This document shows, in pieces, positions 12,701 through 24,873 of a DNA stretch of 64,000 bases. The translations under genes were made by a program, and so were the position numbers. Source of the stretch: Pomacea canaliculata. Its lineage: Eukaryota > Mollusca > Gastropoda > Architaenioglossa > Ampullariidae. The notes under the pieces are model-generated. The model had not been told where the DNA came from and did not search any database. It worked only from the letters and a program-made list of their open reading frames with translations. How positions within the stretch are numbered: the first letter of the stretch is position 1; the number at the start of each line of letters is the position of its first letter. The DNA is taken from NCBI RefSeq assembly GCF_003073045.1, contig NC_037598.1, positions 8,029,842-8,093,841 on the forward strand, written 5' to 3'.

Positions 12701-15700
12701 AGATCCTTCATTACCAATTCATCATACCAAAATACTTTTTTAAGCAACACAGAACATCTTATTTACAAAGACTTTTAGTTTTGGGTAAAGTACTCACTGA
12801 GCCATCACATAATACCACTTTATAAAGTCCTCCCACTGGGACTCTGACAACTCATCCTGGAACATCAATGTTAACAAACTATGTTACATCTTCCTTCATA
12901 AGGGTAACATCATCTCCTGTAAAGGTTTCATGCTCTGCAATTGGAATTTATGCATGCTGCTTATCATATCACATCTGTTACTGGAGCGCAATCATTGATT
13001 GATACATGTACTAATTTTATTAACAATCCCTTTCAGTCTGCATGAATGGCATGAATCATGCTGAAGACCTTAAAGTCTTACCAGCATCTTGTGTATTTAA
13101 TCTCCATTTGGTTTACAAGAGCAACTTGCAACAACTCTGTTTCCTTTTTATCCTTTAACAAGTGTGCCATAATACACCAAAAAAAAAAAAATCAATGCGC
13201 TCTGATTGAATTAGAAGATACAGACACACCTGAACAGGTCTGTCAATGTCTTCATGCTCTCGCTCTCCTAAGAATCTCTCACACTCCTGGATGGCCAGCT
13301 CCAAAATTCTGGATGGGACAGGGTTTCTTTTCTTTATTCGGTTTCTATTTTGTCTGAATAACCTTGAAGCTGGAAGCAGATTAGCAGAGAACCACTCTTA
13401 AAATAGGCTCTTACCAAAGAAGCCAGCATATAACACGAAAATTAAAAAAAAAAAAAAAATCTGCGGTTTTTTTTACTTTCACCTTAGACAAAAGAAAAGT
13501 GGAAAAAAATCCCATTTTCGCAACAGTGATCTTTTCAAGTGAAAAAAGCTGCTGATCCTTGGTAGGAGTTAACAGCCTTGCCATTATGCAACTGAAACAG
13601 AAAAATGGAAGTAATGGGACCTCAATACTTGGGTCACAATGAAGAATCCCTTGACTGCAACCTGACACAGAAGTGAGTCTTGGCTGTCATCTTGTGGCTA
13701 AGCTTTTAAACTTTGCTATTCTGTATTAAGTATTTGGACTTACTGCCAAGTACTGCTGGGTCAGAGAACTGGGTGGTACTCTCAGTGTTGGCTGTCTTTT
13801 GTTCCCCATTGCCATCAACTGGTGTGGTGTCCTCTAAAGTTGCATCACTGTTCTGTACACATGCATAACTATTGTCAGCACTAGAGGTTGCTTGCGAACA
13901 AGCATGCTCTGTGTTCTGACAAACTGATTCCTTACTGCATGGATCTTTGTTAGCTGAGGTGTTGGCTCCCGATGTGGTACCATCTTCGTTCTTATCCTCT
14001 CTCTCCACTTCATTTAAGTATCCATTCTTTGTTTCCTTGTTCACGATTTTAAGGATGTTCATGCACGCAGTATGACGGAAGTCATCTGTTGAAAGACATA
14101 CATGGGCACACACACATGCACATGCATGCATGGGTCACACACACACATTGCATGCACACAAACATAAGCAACGATTATTATGTAAGACAATAGGACCGCT
14201 AAAATGGCAATGCAAGAAACATATTATGCTAAATGGATAAATATTTAAGTGCAGAATCTCATTATTCAAAATCTGGGGTTACAAAGTAGTGAATTAACTA
14301 TTTCATGCTTGAACAAAGTTAGCTGCTATAGTCTGTGCACAATGACATCATAGAAACTATTGTGTTTGTAGGAAAAGTTTTGACATATTTTTCGCTGTTT
14401 TCCTCAGGGCACTTATTTATGTAAAGAACAAAGGTCAATCAATGATATATTGCCCATTTTGTTCAATAACCTTTTGCCATCAATCATTCAGTTATATTCA
14501 TAATTCCTCATTCACAGAGGAAATGTCTTTATTGGCAAAAAAATGAACAAGGTGCTGACTTAGAGCCTACTCTAAACTGAGTGTTATAGCCCGAAAGGAG
14601 TTTTGAAGACAGCAAAAGAAGTCGAAGTCTGGCAGTGTAAGGCCAGGAGGCGAGTATGATGGGTGTAGCAACACATTTCATCCAAGCTCCAATGACTTTT
14701 GACGTGTGATCAAACTTGTGTGTGGTCTCATGATGACGTGATGGAACACAACTCTTTTATGATTAATGGATGTTTCTAGACAGCAGATTCGTTGAAACTG
14801 TGCAACTGTCGACAGTACACATTCAAATTGTTTGGTTCCTTGGTAGGAGCTCAAAACAACATAGCACCTTTTAAAATCCCACAACAGTAAGAGCATAACC
14901 TTCCTCTGAGGAATGCTTGCTTTCGATATCATTAGAAGTGAATCGTCACGTCAGGACCAAGACCATATTTGTGTTCCACCTTGTTGTAAACAATCCAGTT
15001 ATCAGGCTTCAAAAAGAGAATCGTTTTTCTCATGTTTAATGAGCAAATCACAATTGTTTATACACACTGTCAAATAAATGTCTTTCAGTTCATGAGGAAC
15101 CCAAATATCAAGCCTGCAGTTTATTCAGGTGGTTGTAAACATTTGAGTGATGAATGCTCAATGTTTCTACAATCTCTGATGTCATGTTGTGTGGGTTTGA
15201 CTCAATTGATGCCTTTATTATGACATCATCAACCTCCAAAACTGAGGAGTGTCTTTGCGATTGAAATCACCAGCACGATACTCCATGAACCATTTTTGGC
15301 ACTAACATTCTTGTAGAGTATTGCAACCTTAAACTTCATGCAACTTTTCACAAGGTTGACGAACATTCTTTCCTTTAAGGAAGTAAAACAGTAAAATATG
15401 AAGAAAATGCACAGCTTGGTCTTCCATCTTCAACTTGTTGTAAAATCTCCAAAATTCAACTAAATCACTCAATTTAAAAAAAAAAATGAAGCTAGCTGTC
15501 AAATGACATACAATAACATAGATGCGAATGACTCTAGTACTTCCAAAAATAAACTAGCACCATATATTGCAAAAATGCATCATGACTTTTGCAACAAGCC
15601 AATAGACCAAAATATTCTTTTGCTAAGCAGCCTAGTGGTTAGACCAGTGGCATGTATGCTCAAAGGCGTGTTCTCTAGCTGTTTCAATTCTAGTGGGATG

Positions 15701-18700
15701 CAGCAAACTTCCACCAGTCATCCAGCTGTTAAGTGAGTACCTGACTCTCTTGAGGGTTAAGGAAGGTAAGGCAGTGAGATGAGCATTGCCTTCACAAAAG
15801 TTGTCCCCAAGATAAATGAAATAAGTGTGGGCTAAACACTTTACTCCCTCTTCCACCTTTACTTTTTTTACCTGCCCCTTTTAACTACTACAAGAATACA
15901 AAAAAAAAAAATGCCTTTTAAAAATTAAGTTGAATCATTTTTGTTTCAGCTAAAGTTAAGTAAGCAGAGGTTTTTCAATATCCTGCGAAACTGCAGCATC
16001 CTAGTGTATGTGTATAGGGAAGTCCAGGGAAAAAAGGGTCAGTGAACAAATTTCTTTCCAAACTATTATTCTACCTTTAATATGCATTAGCAAAACTAGG
16101 CAAAAAGGAATTCTTACCGATAAATGATTGTTTTTCTTCATCATGACTAAGACGATAGCAGCGAAGGAAAAACTGGTCGGGATCCACTGGTTCAAACCAC
16201 GGCACATTCCTTATGTTTGTGCACAGCCCAACCTTTCAAATACAAACAAAATAGGAATTATCTACACTGCTTTGTCAAAAATATTTTTTTTTAATTTTGA
16301 GACATTATGTCTGCTCCTAAGCTTTCTATTATATTTATGCTTTAGCCTCAGAGTAAAGCCTATAAAGTAAAGGCATATCATAAACTATTCTTAGTTGCAA
16401 ACTTTGCAGCAGCTGATACCTTTGTTGTGAAAGAACCAGCCTTGCTGTAGTGATTGACCAACTGGTCTTTGTTCAAATAGCGGTGGTCAATGGCATCACG
16501 TTTGAGCACCCAAAATAATGATGGACTGACGTTCTTGAGCATTCGAGACTGCAAAAAGAAGAGCCAAGTTGTCAGCTGAAAGAGTTTTGGTACAAAATGT
16601 ATCTTGCAGTATGCATAATAGTAACACTAGACTATTTTAAAAACAAAAGTTAAGTTATTCCAAAATTTGGAATAACTTAACTTTTGTTTTTAAAATATTC
16701 ATTGTAAAAGAATATCCAGTAATATGGGTATAACATACAAAAGATATGCAAAAACATGAATAAAATATAAGGAAAAATATATGTATAAATGATGTGCAAT
16801 ACTGAAAAACTGCCACTGACTTTGATTTCATGATTTATTCAGACAATAAATATGCTTTTTCAGCTCAATAAGCAACAGAATGCACAAGCCTGTATGCTTC
16901 ATCTAATATTTACTCTGAACTTAAGTGCACACCATTTTCACCCTTATCAAACTTTGTGTGACACAGCTCACAAATAATTTCTCCTTGTGGAAAAAACCAG
17001 ATACTAGCTGCAGAGATGGAAATGGTCTTTTAAATAATACCATGGCCTGTTAATCTTTGAAGCAAACTCTGACATCCAGTTTTGATCCTAATCATATGAT
17101 ATAGGATACATTAACAAAAAATAAAAAGAACCACGATGCGTGACTCATTTTTTCTGTGAACAAAACAACTAAGATACGTGGAGCAAGATTTAAAATCACT
17201 CTTCCATCCATTAAAAATGCCAAGGTAAGCATGAAGCAAATGCTTAACAAAAAATAAATAAATAAAATAAATAAAATAAATAAAGCGCAAAAATAGCTAC
17301 TAAAAATAGTCACTGCATGTGAACATTTAATCTTACATATTTTTTCTATCAAAAACTACTTGAAATGTTCTCATCAATTAAATACAACCACTTATTCATG
17401 TCACAACTGTGAACAAGTACCAACACTTGTGAAAATGTGAGCATAATATGTTATGCATCACATGAACTTCTTGAGTTTGAGATGGCCTCTTCACAATACA
17501 TGGGGTAGGGGAAGAATTTGCATCACTAATTCTGTCCTAGATATGTACCAACTATTTTAAAGCTACAACTGAAATAACTCTTTACTAGCACAAAAACTTA
17601 AGAATTTAAGATTTTACAACCCAGAAAACTTGTTACCAACAAAGAAACAAATTTGACCTAATAATGTGTTTTGGTAGTCTTAGCATCAGTGCATTGTTTG
17701 TGAATTTGATCAGAAAGGTAAGTATTTAAGCACTATGCAGAAAGCATTTAAGAAAGAAAGGTACCTCCAAAGCTATCAATAATAGAATGTATGGATACTC
17801 AAATTTTTTTTCTGACAAAATTGTGCAACACCCATAAAAAGAAAAGAAGCTACTGGACGAAATAAGATTATTGAGGTGAGTGTGCTTTAGTTAAAGTTTC
17901 TTACCATACGAATTAAATCTGCTCTGTTCTGAAATATTGAATAATTTTAATGCATGATACATCAGACCTGATAAGATTATCAGACTGAATACTTTTGATG
18001 CATAATATCTCAGATCTTATCGGATGACAAACACCAGAACACAACCGATATTATACCCTATAGCGTTCTGTAGAATGTTTACCCAGATCAAGAATATCAG
18101 TACTCTCGAAAACAAAAAGCACAGCTAGTTTTTAGTAACAGAAATAAGACAATGTTTGCATGAAACATTTGTGAAAATGAAAATACTGTTTTGAAGTAGG
18201 CAATGAGAAAAGCTGTGCCCATACCCATTACCCATTTTTACCATGAGCAATACTTTTAATTTAGACATATCTCTTGAAAAAAAATGGTCATGTTGAGAAG
18301 CAGCAAAACATCTCAACCTTGTAAATTTAACTCTGACCTTAATCACTTTAGGCAGCAAAATGTTCATGATGAAACAGTTCATCTGGATATTGTACTGGAA
18401 CTTCTAAATCCTTACTTTAATATCATGACTTAACTATCTGTATTTAAATATCCTTACTAATAAACATGGACTTTGGCTATAGCCACTACCTCATGTTCTC
18501 TCTTCCAGTCTTTACAGTTTCCAGCAAAATGTACAACCTATAGTTCTACAAGGGCAAGTGCTTCAGTAGAAGCTCGTGTAAACTTTCTAATTTAGAAACC
18601 AGTACCTCAGGTAGCCACTAAGGAGACCTAATTGTCTACTTATACAGTTTCATCTGCAATAATTTTTAGGAATATGGCAACAGTATATGGCAAATCATCT

Positions 18701-21700
18701 AGCAGACAGAGGATACCCACATGGAACAGATTGGTCATTACAGCAAAAAGATATGATGAACCTGCAAACAGAGCCAGCTATGCTTTAAGTAAGAGAACCA
18801 AATACTGTTAACATTTAAAGCAGAAAAATATTCTCTAGTGGCAGCTAAGTCTGAAATAACTCACCATGATCCCATAGAAACCATCTTCTTCTTCCCACGG
18901 TGGTATTTGGGGCTGGTCATCTGCAACATTATCATGATATTCAGCAATTTTTCTGCTCTATATCTACAAAGTTCTTCCTAGTTAAACTGAAAGCGGTCCA
19001 GTGGCGCAACGGTTAGCGCCTGTCACCAATATAGTGAAGGCTGGCTGCCCAGAGTTCATTTCTCGTCTCGGGCTGGCTGCCGTGCCATAATATAGCCTCA
19101 GTTGAGGCCACGGCGTAATATAGCCTCAGTTGAGGCCACGGCGTAAAACACCAATCCCCCCCTCACCCTAGTTAAACTGGTTCTAAGACAGAAATGTAAA
19201 CATGCTTAACACATCAAAACAATCATGCTCATTACAAAGAAACTCACTGTCATCATCATCATCGTCATCATCATCATCAGTATCATCATCACCATCATCA
19301 TTGCCATCATTCTCATTGTCGTCGTCGTCATCATCATCATCAGAACTGGTTTGGTGTGTGGGTTTGGAAGTCTTCTGAGATAATGAAGGAATCTTGTAGA
19401 ACTTCTCAACCCATCCTCGTTCTCGAAGGCTGTGACGAATGCTAGAGTATCCTCCTTGAATGGTAAACACTTTATGACACTGGAAGACAAAAACAAGTAC
19501 CAAAAAACCTTGTATAAACAAATAAGAAACTATAGCAGCTCATATATGACCACTGCACTGCTTCTCACCTGTCAAACTCACCTTTATAGCTTTATCAACC
19601 ATTTCTTTGGCTGCACGAAGCCGTTCCCCATCGCTCAGTGGATGACTTTTCAATCTTGGCTGGTTAAGCATAGGTATGGTTTTACTGCGTGTGAGGGATC
19701 TGGATAGTTCATTTTCTGTTCACAGAGATGCATCTATATTACTATAGTTGCTTTCAAGCATTGAAATAAATCATACAACATATGAAATAAATTTAAGCTA
19801 CAATGAAACTACTGCAGACCTTTATAACAGTAAAAAAATAAAAGTTGATGTTTCCAAGCATTTCCTATAGATTATTTTTTACAGAAAAAAGCGTCTATGC
19901 TAATTTTGAGATAACTCTCTTCAGAACATTTTTTTCTATTACCTTCTCTTCTATTTCATTATATTAAATTTCATTATCAATAATCTGGCTTCTGCCATCA
20001 CCACAAACAGATCCTTAATATGAGGAAGCTATAGATTCTTGAATGTCAATTATTCTTCAAATAGGCATATATTCTCCAGGCCTCCAGTGTGATCAAACAT
20101 CAGAAAAATACTAAATGACATGACAAAAATCCTAGTTTTTGAAACTTTTCAGAACTTTCAGAAAATGATACACCAAGAAAGAACCTTTATCAGTTGCACA
20201 TTCAGGAGTAAGCTTTCGTTTTGGAAGCGACTCAGAGCCAGGAAACCATGCTGTCTGCTTCTTCTTTTTTGTCACTGCCTCATCTCCTGCACTAACTGCA
20301 TATGGGCCAGAAAAATCATTGACGTAAGCTAAATCCCAAATTTCCTAGAAACAGACAATACTAAGTTAACGAAAATAGTAAAACAAGGTACAGTACCTCC
20401 TCTACTGCATATTTTGAGAGTGCTTGCTGACATAATACGGTAGTATATACTAACTCTAGAAAGCTAAACCAATGGGTCAGGTCATTAAATCTAACCAAGG
20501 GCATCAATTAACCAAATATTCATGCCCTGTTCTGCCACAAGCAGTACTAGCACACATCATGGTGACAATGTATGAGTAAACGCAGTGTTTGCATTCTAAA
20601 ATGATAGCAAGTGCAATACTTACAGCTCAACAGAATAAACTTTTACCTTCTAATTTAACAGTATAAACTGTTTCAAAACACAGCATCCCAGCCAATACTA
20701 AAATCATTCCAATATACTTCATATTATTCTATAACTATAATTCTTGTATTGCAAGGTGTGTTAACAAGCAAAATACAATTTTAAGTTTTCCCTTTGAAAG
20801 CCAAAAAAAAAAAGTAAAATGTCAAGAACAGATCCAATGCATGCCCTAGCAAATGATTCATCCTGAGCAAGGATTCTTGCAAAAACAGCAGTTAAAACAT
20901 GAAGAAGCCATACCACCATGCAGAGGCTGTGATTCTGTTGATGGTGTGTTCAAGGAAGCTGCATCCATTAACAGTGGCTGAGAAGGCAGCGCAATGTCTT
21001 CTTGATCTGCTGCCTCTTTATTACTTCTTTCTTTCCTAGCACTTAAATGATCCTTCTTCTCACCATTATCAGCATCAAAGTTCCTTTTCTGGGCACTGCT
21101 GTTTTTGTTCTCTGACTGTAATTATAGTGCAAGAGTGGTTATGCAGTAAGAAGCCTTTTAATGAAGATACTAACAGCCATGAAAGCTTAGCACTCATGCA
21201 GAAACCAACAGTGCTCATTTAAGTTATTGTTAAAAGGAACTAATCACACAGTTTAGGCCAGTATTTCTCAACTGAGATTCCACAAAATAATGGTATTGGG
21301 GAAAATATGCATTGTTCTTTGTATGCAGCAGACAAGAAACTTACCTTCCAAGAACCTACTTAAGACAGTAAACTCTAATTTTAGCATATATGGAGAAAGC
21401 GTGTTTGAGACAAAACAAATTACATGACACAGCAATCATAATTATTTTAGCCTTTCTTCACAATTAACATCTACTTTGATATTACCATGCACATTTTTAC
21501 TATTGAGCTCAAAGGTCAAACTTATACCTTAGGGCAGGAAATAATAGTTTGACTTGAACATGGTATGAAACACATGTGATTCCACTACCCTATTCACTAA
21601 TTGTTTCCATCTGACCCAAGCAAAGTATCTTCACTCTCTCCCCAGGGTCAAACCATTCTTTCCTGTTGAACATTAAAGTTCAACTCTTAAGGAATGATAA

Positions 21701-24700
21701 TACCCCTATCAACACAACCAATACCATACCACACATTTTCAACTGTTGCCCTTAAGTCTAAAGACTACTAGACTATTATTTCAAAAAGTGTTTGAGCAAA
21801 ATTAATAGGCTATCATGAAGATATTCAAAATCATTGTCAGCTGGTAACTTTAAAAAGGAAGTAACAATCACCCCAATTAGGATCTTGGGTGGCTTGTTCA
21901 CAAGCCTGAGACCCCTCACACAAGAAAGGGGGGTGTATGTGCCAGCGTAGAGGTGTTGCATTGGGTAGAAACATAGAGATGTTGTATGAGGTAAACAGCC
22001 TTAAGCGGTTACAGCAGCCAAAGTGACCAGCTGGCAGAGGCGTCAATGACATCTACGGAGACAGTGACACCTCAGGGGTCTTCCAAACCTGTCTGTCAGG
22101 AGCTTGTAGGTTGTCACAGGGAGGGTGGATTAGTCACCTGTCCACCATGCCACTTGTAGGCAGGGTCAGTATGGGTGGTCTCACTCTCAACAGTGTTGAC
22201 TACCTGATGATTGGTTGGTGAGTTAACCAATGGCACCCTATAGTTTTATATGTCTGTGCGAATGTGCAAAGAAAAATAGGAAACAAGAACCTTGCAAGAC
22301 ACTTCTTGACATGATATCAGCATGAACAAAGCAACCAGTCAGCAGTTGAAACAACTTCAGCTTTCTTCAACGCCAACTTCACTTTTACCTCGAGACTGAG
22401 TCTTAAGCCAAGAGGGAGGAAGGACGCTGGGTTAGAGGACCTTGACACAAGGGGGCAAGTCAGTGAACTGTCAGGACTGCCTGCTGTTGCCATGGAAATC
22501 AAAGGGCTATTCTCAAAGGAGGGGAATGTCTGCTGGGTTCGACCACACTCCAAGGGACCGGAAAACTTCACATGAAGGTGGTGTGTGTTTGGTGGCTGTA
22601 TGTGGTACTGCAGTTGTTGAAGACACCATATGTGTCAGACTGAGACAGGGCTGGAATCTGTGTTGCCAGGAGTGCAGTCATCCCCCTCTGATGTGGTTGG
22701 AAGATCAAGTGGGAAGAAATGACCGACAGTTGTACAAACACTTCGAGGGAAAGTCATCAGTATGCCATGACTACTGACTGGAGTACTGATCTCCAGCTAA
22801 TCAGAAGTGTGGACCCTAAATACAAGAACAGCTGTAACTGCTAAGAGCTAAGTTTATCCACATAACCATGTGAGAGCAAATGGTAGTTTTAACAACTGTA
22901 ATAGTGGGAGTACGTTTAGTACAGATAGTACTGGGACACCCTCTAGATGAGTCTTTTGATTGAATCGCATGTTTTTCCTATTAAATCTTTGTTTTTGTAC
23001 GTTAAATCACATGTCCTTGAGTCTTGTATTCAAGGAACAGGAGGGGTGGGGGCTCATAAGCCGCACAGTGAAAACTGAGTAATCAACGGGTGATTATTGT
23101 ACATATGGTTCCCCTGCAAGTTATGTTGATGTGGGCAGCAGGAGTTAAGCCCTGGTCAGGGCCAGTGTTCACATTTTGGTGTAAAACTTGGAAATACTGC
23201 AACAATGACTTATCAAATTTAAATGAGTAAAAAGATTAAATTTACACTGACTTTTAAAAGATAGCAAATCTTAGGATCAAAAAAGCTATAGCATTATCAA
23301 TAAAGTGAGCAGAATCAAGCTGCTCTAGTATAACAAACAAATGACAATTTGTATTGCAAATATAATATTACTAATAATAAAGCAGATTTTTTTATAATTA
23401 TTTTTTTTTTATAAACACTACAACATGGCATCAAAGTAAAGAAGGAATATCTGGCAGCATCAGTACTGCAACAAAAATTACCTCTTTTGCTTCTTGTTGC
23501 CTCTGTGATTGGGGAAGTGACAGAGAAAACCGTGTATACTGAGATGACTGTTCTAACTACACAAACATACAAATGTGAATTTATTGTTACTAGAAATGAT
23601 AAGCTCAATACTAGAACAATTCTCCAAAAATATCTTTCAATAATAATAATAATTTGTTAAGAACTGTGTTATGTGATAATCACTATTTATCCATGGACGT
23701 CAAACTTAGTTTTCTAAACCAAGGAAATTCAATTGCTTATTCAAAGACATGTAACAAAAGTTCTTCTTAGAGACAATGACAAATCTTTAAGAGCATTCCA
23801 AGGCATGTCACAAATCTTCCAAAATATTATCTGCATATCTCAGATTGTGCAGATTCCATCTTAATTATTTTCAAAGCTCAAGCTCAGACAGACTGGTAAC
23901 AGATTTCTTGTGAAATCTAATCAAATTACCACTATCACCTTTTTCCCTGACCAGTACTCTGTTATTTTTCACTCATTAAGTGACTTGGCCTTAGAGAACG
24001 GCAGTAACAATTTTACCTAGGTCACCATGTAATATATATATAGACACACACATACAAATAATTATGCTGTGTCACAAAGTCACTGTGAATGCATTGTGCA
24101 TGTTCTCTTATGATCCGTGTTCATGCATGACTTCGCTTTATCTGTGTCTGTGTGCATAAGGTGGATATTAGATGTGGCAAGACAACAATCTATGCACTTT
24201 CTTTTTTACAGTATATATGATAATGACAAGTTGAACACTGGAAAGAAAAGGGTACTTTGAAAAAAATGAGACTTACAAGTTTCCTCTGTTTTTCAATGTG
24301 CATTTGTTGCCGTGACATGAAGTCTGTCCCCAGGCTTTCGGCTATTTTGTTACTTGCTGAGCTGACTTTCGGGCGGAATGTGAACACGTTTTCATCAAGA
24401 TGAACAGTACGTGGAGGCATGTATGTATGTTTACTCATTGCGCTAGTGAATGCTTTCGGGTTTTTTTTTCTTTCTACTTTACTATTATTCTTCTTGAAAT
24501 TCGACTCATCCTTGCTTGTAACTGCTAAATGTTTGGTACCATTTCCTGACACGTCGTCCATCAACGCATCATCGTGTCCATTGTCTAGTGTCAGACTTGG
24601 AAGAATCCGGCGAGACGCTGGCCTTTCTAGTTCGAAGACATCTTTCAGGGACGAACTTGGATGGCTTTTCTCGTCAATAATTTTGCTATTTGTTGAGACC

Positions 24701-24873
24701 GCGGCAGTGATCGGCTCTAGGGTCAGTTTATTGCTCTTAGTGTTAGGACGGAGACTGGTGACGCGCTTCGTATCCAAGTGCACCGATTTCCCAAGTGCAG
24801 TCCGTTTACTTGACTCACTGATCTCTTTAGCAAATGTAAGGTCCTGATCCGCATGCAACATGCCTCTCCCCAT
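758..24873 (-). CDS. TTLL3: Tubulin monoglycylase TTLL3-like, 18 exons, complete
   Basis: Tubulin tyrosine ligase-like protein of the TTLL3/TTLL8 glycylase branch, which adds the initiating glycine to tubulin glutamates in cilia and flagella. Exons (minus): 24873-24277, 23547-23482, 21115-20914, 20328-20185, 19715-19582, 19479-19248, 18920-18865, 16548-16420, 16232-16118, 14085-13744, 13369-13230, 12856-12798, 12504-12284, 12046-11951, 9249-8985, 5532-5427, 2213-2066, 1704-758. All junction phases agree and give about 1332 aa. Diagnostic motifs: [12 protein letters not shown] (about 384), the ATP-grasp loop [13 protein letters not shown] (about 800), [19 protein letters not shown], and the metal-binding [10 protein letters not shown] (about 985). 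The N-terminal 330 residues are low-complexity and unlike vertebrate TTLL3. An acidic Asp-rich insert (exon 6), a Ser/Thr-rich insert (exon 10) and a duplicated C-terminal segment are lineage features. The first ATG after an open upstream frame was taken as start. Least certain junctions: exon 3 donor, exon 13 acceptor, exon 15 donor. Confidence 0.93.
1116..1385 (-). repeat. In-frame 135-bp tandem duplication in the TTLL3 C-terminal tail
   Basis: Two head-to-tail copies (1116-1250 and 1251-1385), each starting GAGTTGTAAG on the plus strand. I count 8 differences in 135 positions. Each encodes a 45-residue unit with [17 protein letters not shown] and [11 protein letters not shown]. The period is exactly 45 codons, so the frame is kept. 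Confidence 0.95.
2067..4280. other. TTLL3 intron 17, 3' part
   Basis: Intronic AT-rich sequence between the last two upstream exons, left of the MULE. No coding exon is seen. An imperfect tandem repeat of about 50-60 bp at 2857-2971 has units starting ACAAAATAAGTATTT and ending ATAGTACTAAGTAA. Confidence 0.6.
4281..5050 (-). mobile_element. Mutator-like element (MULE) with tandem-repeat terminal inverted repeats
   Basis: The element body is 4289-5042 (754 bp), flanked by an 8-bp direct repeat CTAGATTC (4281-4288 and 5043-5050). The ends match as inverted repeats (GGTTCCCAGTCACTT against GGTGTCCAGTCACTT). Each terminal arm of about 100-125 bp is itself a string of degenerate 14-16-bp units of the type CACTTAATCCCCAGA. 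Between the arms, a minus-strand open frame at 4890-4495 (131 codons) reads as part of a MULE transposase core: [22 protein letters not shown], then LPALAYV and an E-rich FELL segment. The transposase lacks its N-terminal zinc finger and its remainder, so this copy is non-autonomous. An 8-11-bp duplication is usual for MULEs. Confidence 0.85.
6050..6273 (+). repeat. Short GGTGACCAGAC-type interspersed repeat, copy 1
   Basis: Starts TAAGGTGACCAGAC, carries an internal short palindrome CCCGCATTAGGCGGG, and ends in GGTGGCTGACTTACCTTA, a partial inverted match to the start. It behaves as a small non-autonomous DNA-transposon-like repeat. Copy 2 lies inverted at 6514-6640. Confidence 0.65.
6514..6640 (-). 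repeat. Short GGTGACCAGAC-type repeat, copy 2 (inverted, truncated)
   Basis: Reverse complement of most of 6170-6273. The shared core runs GATGATGGTGTCGTCACCGT, then AAAGAACGCCGAATCAGCGT. The match stops after ATTTGATGGAC, so this copy lacks its distal end. With copy 1 it forms a fold-back of about 85-bp arms. Confidence 0.65.
7811..7881. repeat. Hairpin in intron, 18-bp arms
   Basis: ATGTCATCTGGTAAAGTC (7811-7828) pairs with GACCTTACCAGATGACAT (7864-7881), 17 of 18 positions, with a 35-nt loop. Function unknown. Confidence 0.6.
8050..8705 (-). mobile_element. Tigger/pogo-type DNA transposon fragment, 5'-truncated
   Basis: The plus-strand left end CAGGTAGTCCTCGACTTACG is typical of Tigger-like terminal repeats. 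Inside it, a broken minus-strand transposase reads [14 protein letters not shown], then [10 protein letters not shown] and [14 protein letters not shown], then [16 protein letters not shown]. This is the pogo/Tigger DDE family around the first catalytic Asp. The DNA-binding N-terminus and everything after the first DDE block are missing, with stops between the blocks. It lies in TTLL3 intron 15 in the same direction as the host gene. Confidence 0.8.
9836..10436. mobile_element. 600-bp MITE with ATGTGACC...GAAATGAG inverted ends
   Basis: The left end ATGTGACCCTCCACGATGAA and the reverse complement of the right end ATGTGACCGTCAAAGACGAA match at most positions and both continue into ATGAG. The interior is AT-rich with no coding potential. 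I found no clear target-site duplication. It lies in TTLL3 intron 14. Confidence 0.65.
10437..11950. other. TTLL3 intron 14, distal part, no gene seen
   Basis: Intronic sequence between the MITE and exon 14. Short open frames on both strands show no family resemblance. A (TG)n-rich run at 9350-9420, nearer exon 15, is the only simple repeat of note in this intron. Confidence 0.5.
14370..15460 (-). mobile_element. Degenerate mariner transposon
   Basis: Read on the minus strand in several frames, with stops and shifts, blocks follow mariner transposase order: [11 protein letters not shown] (about 15280), a [10 protein letters not shown] block, [13 protein letters not shown] (about 14880), [14 protein letters not shown] (HDNARPH-like, the catalytic Asp replaced), and [10 protein letters not shown] (about 14650). 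The last corresponds to the PHPPYSPDLAP region. A GIMN segment near 14500 matches the usual C-terminal end. It is clearly dead. It lies in TTLL3 intron 9. Confidence 0.85.
16633..16697. repeat. Perfect 65-bp AT-rich palindrome
   Basis: Arms 16633-16664 and 16666-16697 are exact reverse complements (32 bp) around one central A. The left arm begins TATTTTAAAAACAAAAGTTA. It lies in TTLL3 intron 7, and no coding signal accompanies it. Confidence 0.95.
16698..18864. other. TTLL3 intron 7, remainder
   Basis: AT-rich intronic sequence without exons. A (AAAT)n run lies near 17250-17285. An imperfect tandem pair of about 45 bp at 17938-18020 has units TTTTAATGCATGATACATCA and TTTTGATGCATAATATCTCA. 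Confidence 0.55.
18977..19179 (+). mobile_element. tRNA-derived SINE with 13-bp target-site duplication
   Basis: The element body is 18990-19166. The tRNA-like head carries an A-box-like segment (GTGGCGCAACGGTTAGCGC) and a B-box-like AGTTCATTTCTC. The body has two tandem copies of a roughly 31-bp unit with AATATAGCCTCAGTTGAGGC, and the tail ends in CGTAAAACACCAATCCCC. CCTAGTTAAACTG repeats exactly at 18977-18989 and 19167-19179. It is inserted in TTLL3 intron 6, antisense to the gene. Confidence 0.9.
19249..19345 (-). repeat. Coding ATC/GAT trinucleotide tract (acidic run in TTLL3)
   Basis: Interrupted (ATC/GTC)n on the plus strand lies inside TTLL3 exon 6. On the minus strand it encodes about 34 residues, mostly Asp with Glu, Asn and Gly. 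Being a trinucleotide repeat, length changes keep the reading frame. Confidence 0.92.
21880..23180. other. Unclassified repeat-like intronic DNA
   Basis: This stretch, between TTLL3 exons 2 and 3, is richer in GC than its surroundings and has G-rich, repeat-like wording (for example GGAACAGGAGGGGTGGGGGC near 23034). I could not define ends, inverted termini or a protein, so it is only flagged. Confidence 0.35.

Noticed and set aside
24419..24847. 142-codon plus-strand hydrophobic open frame
   Set aside because: It is the exact antisense of TTLL3 exon 1; hydrophobicity reflects the complement of polar codons.
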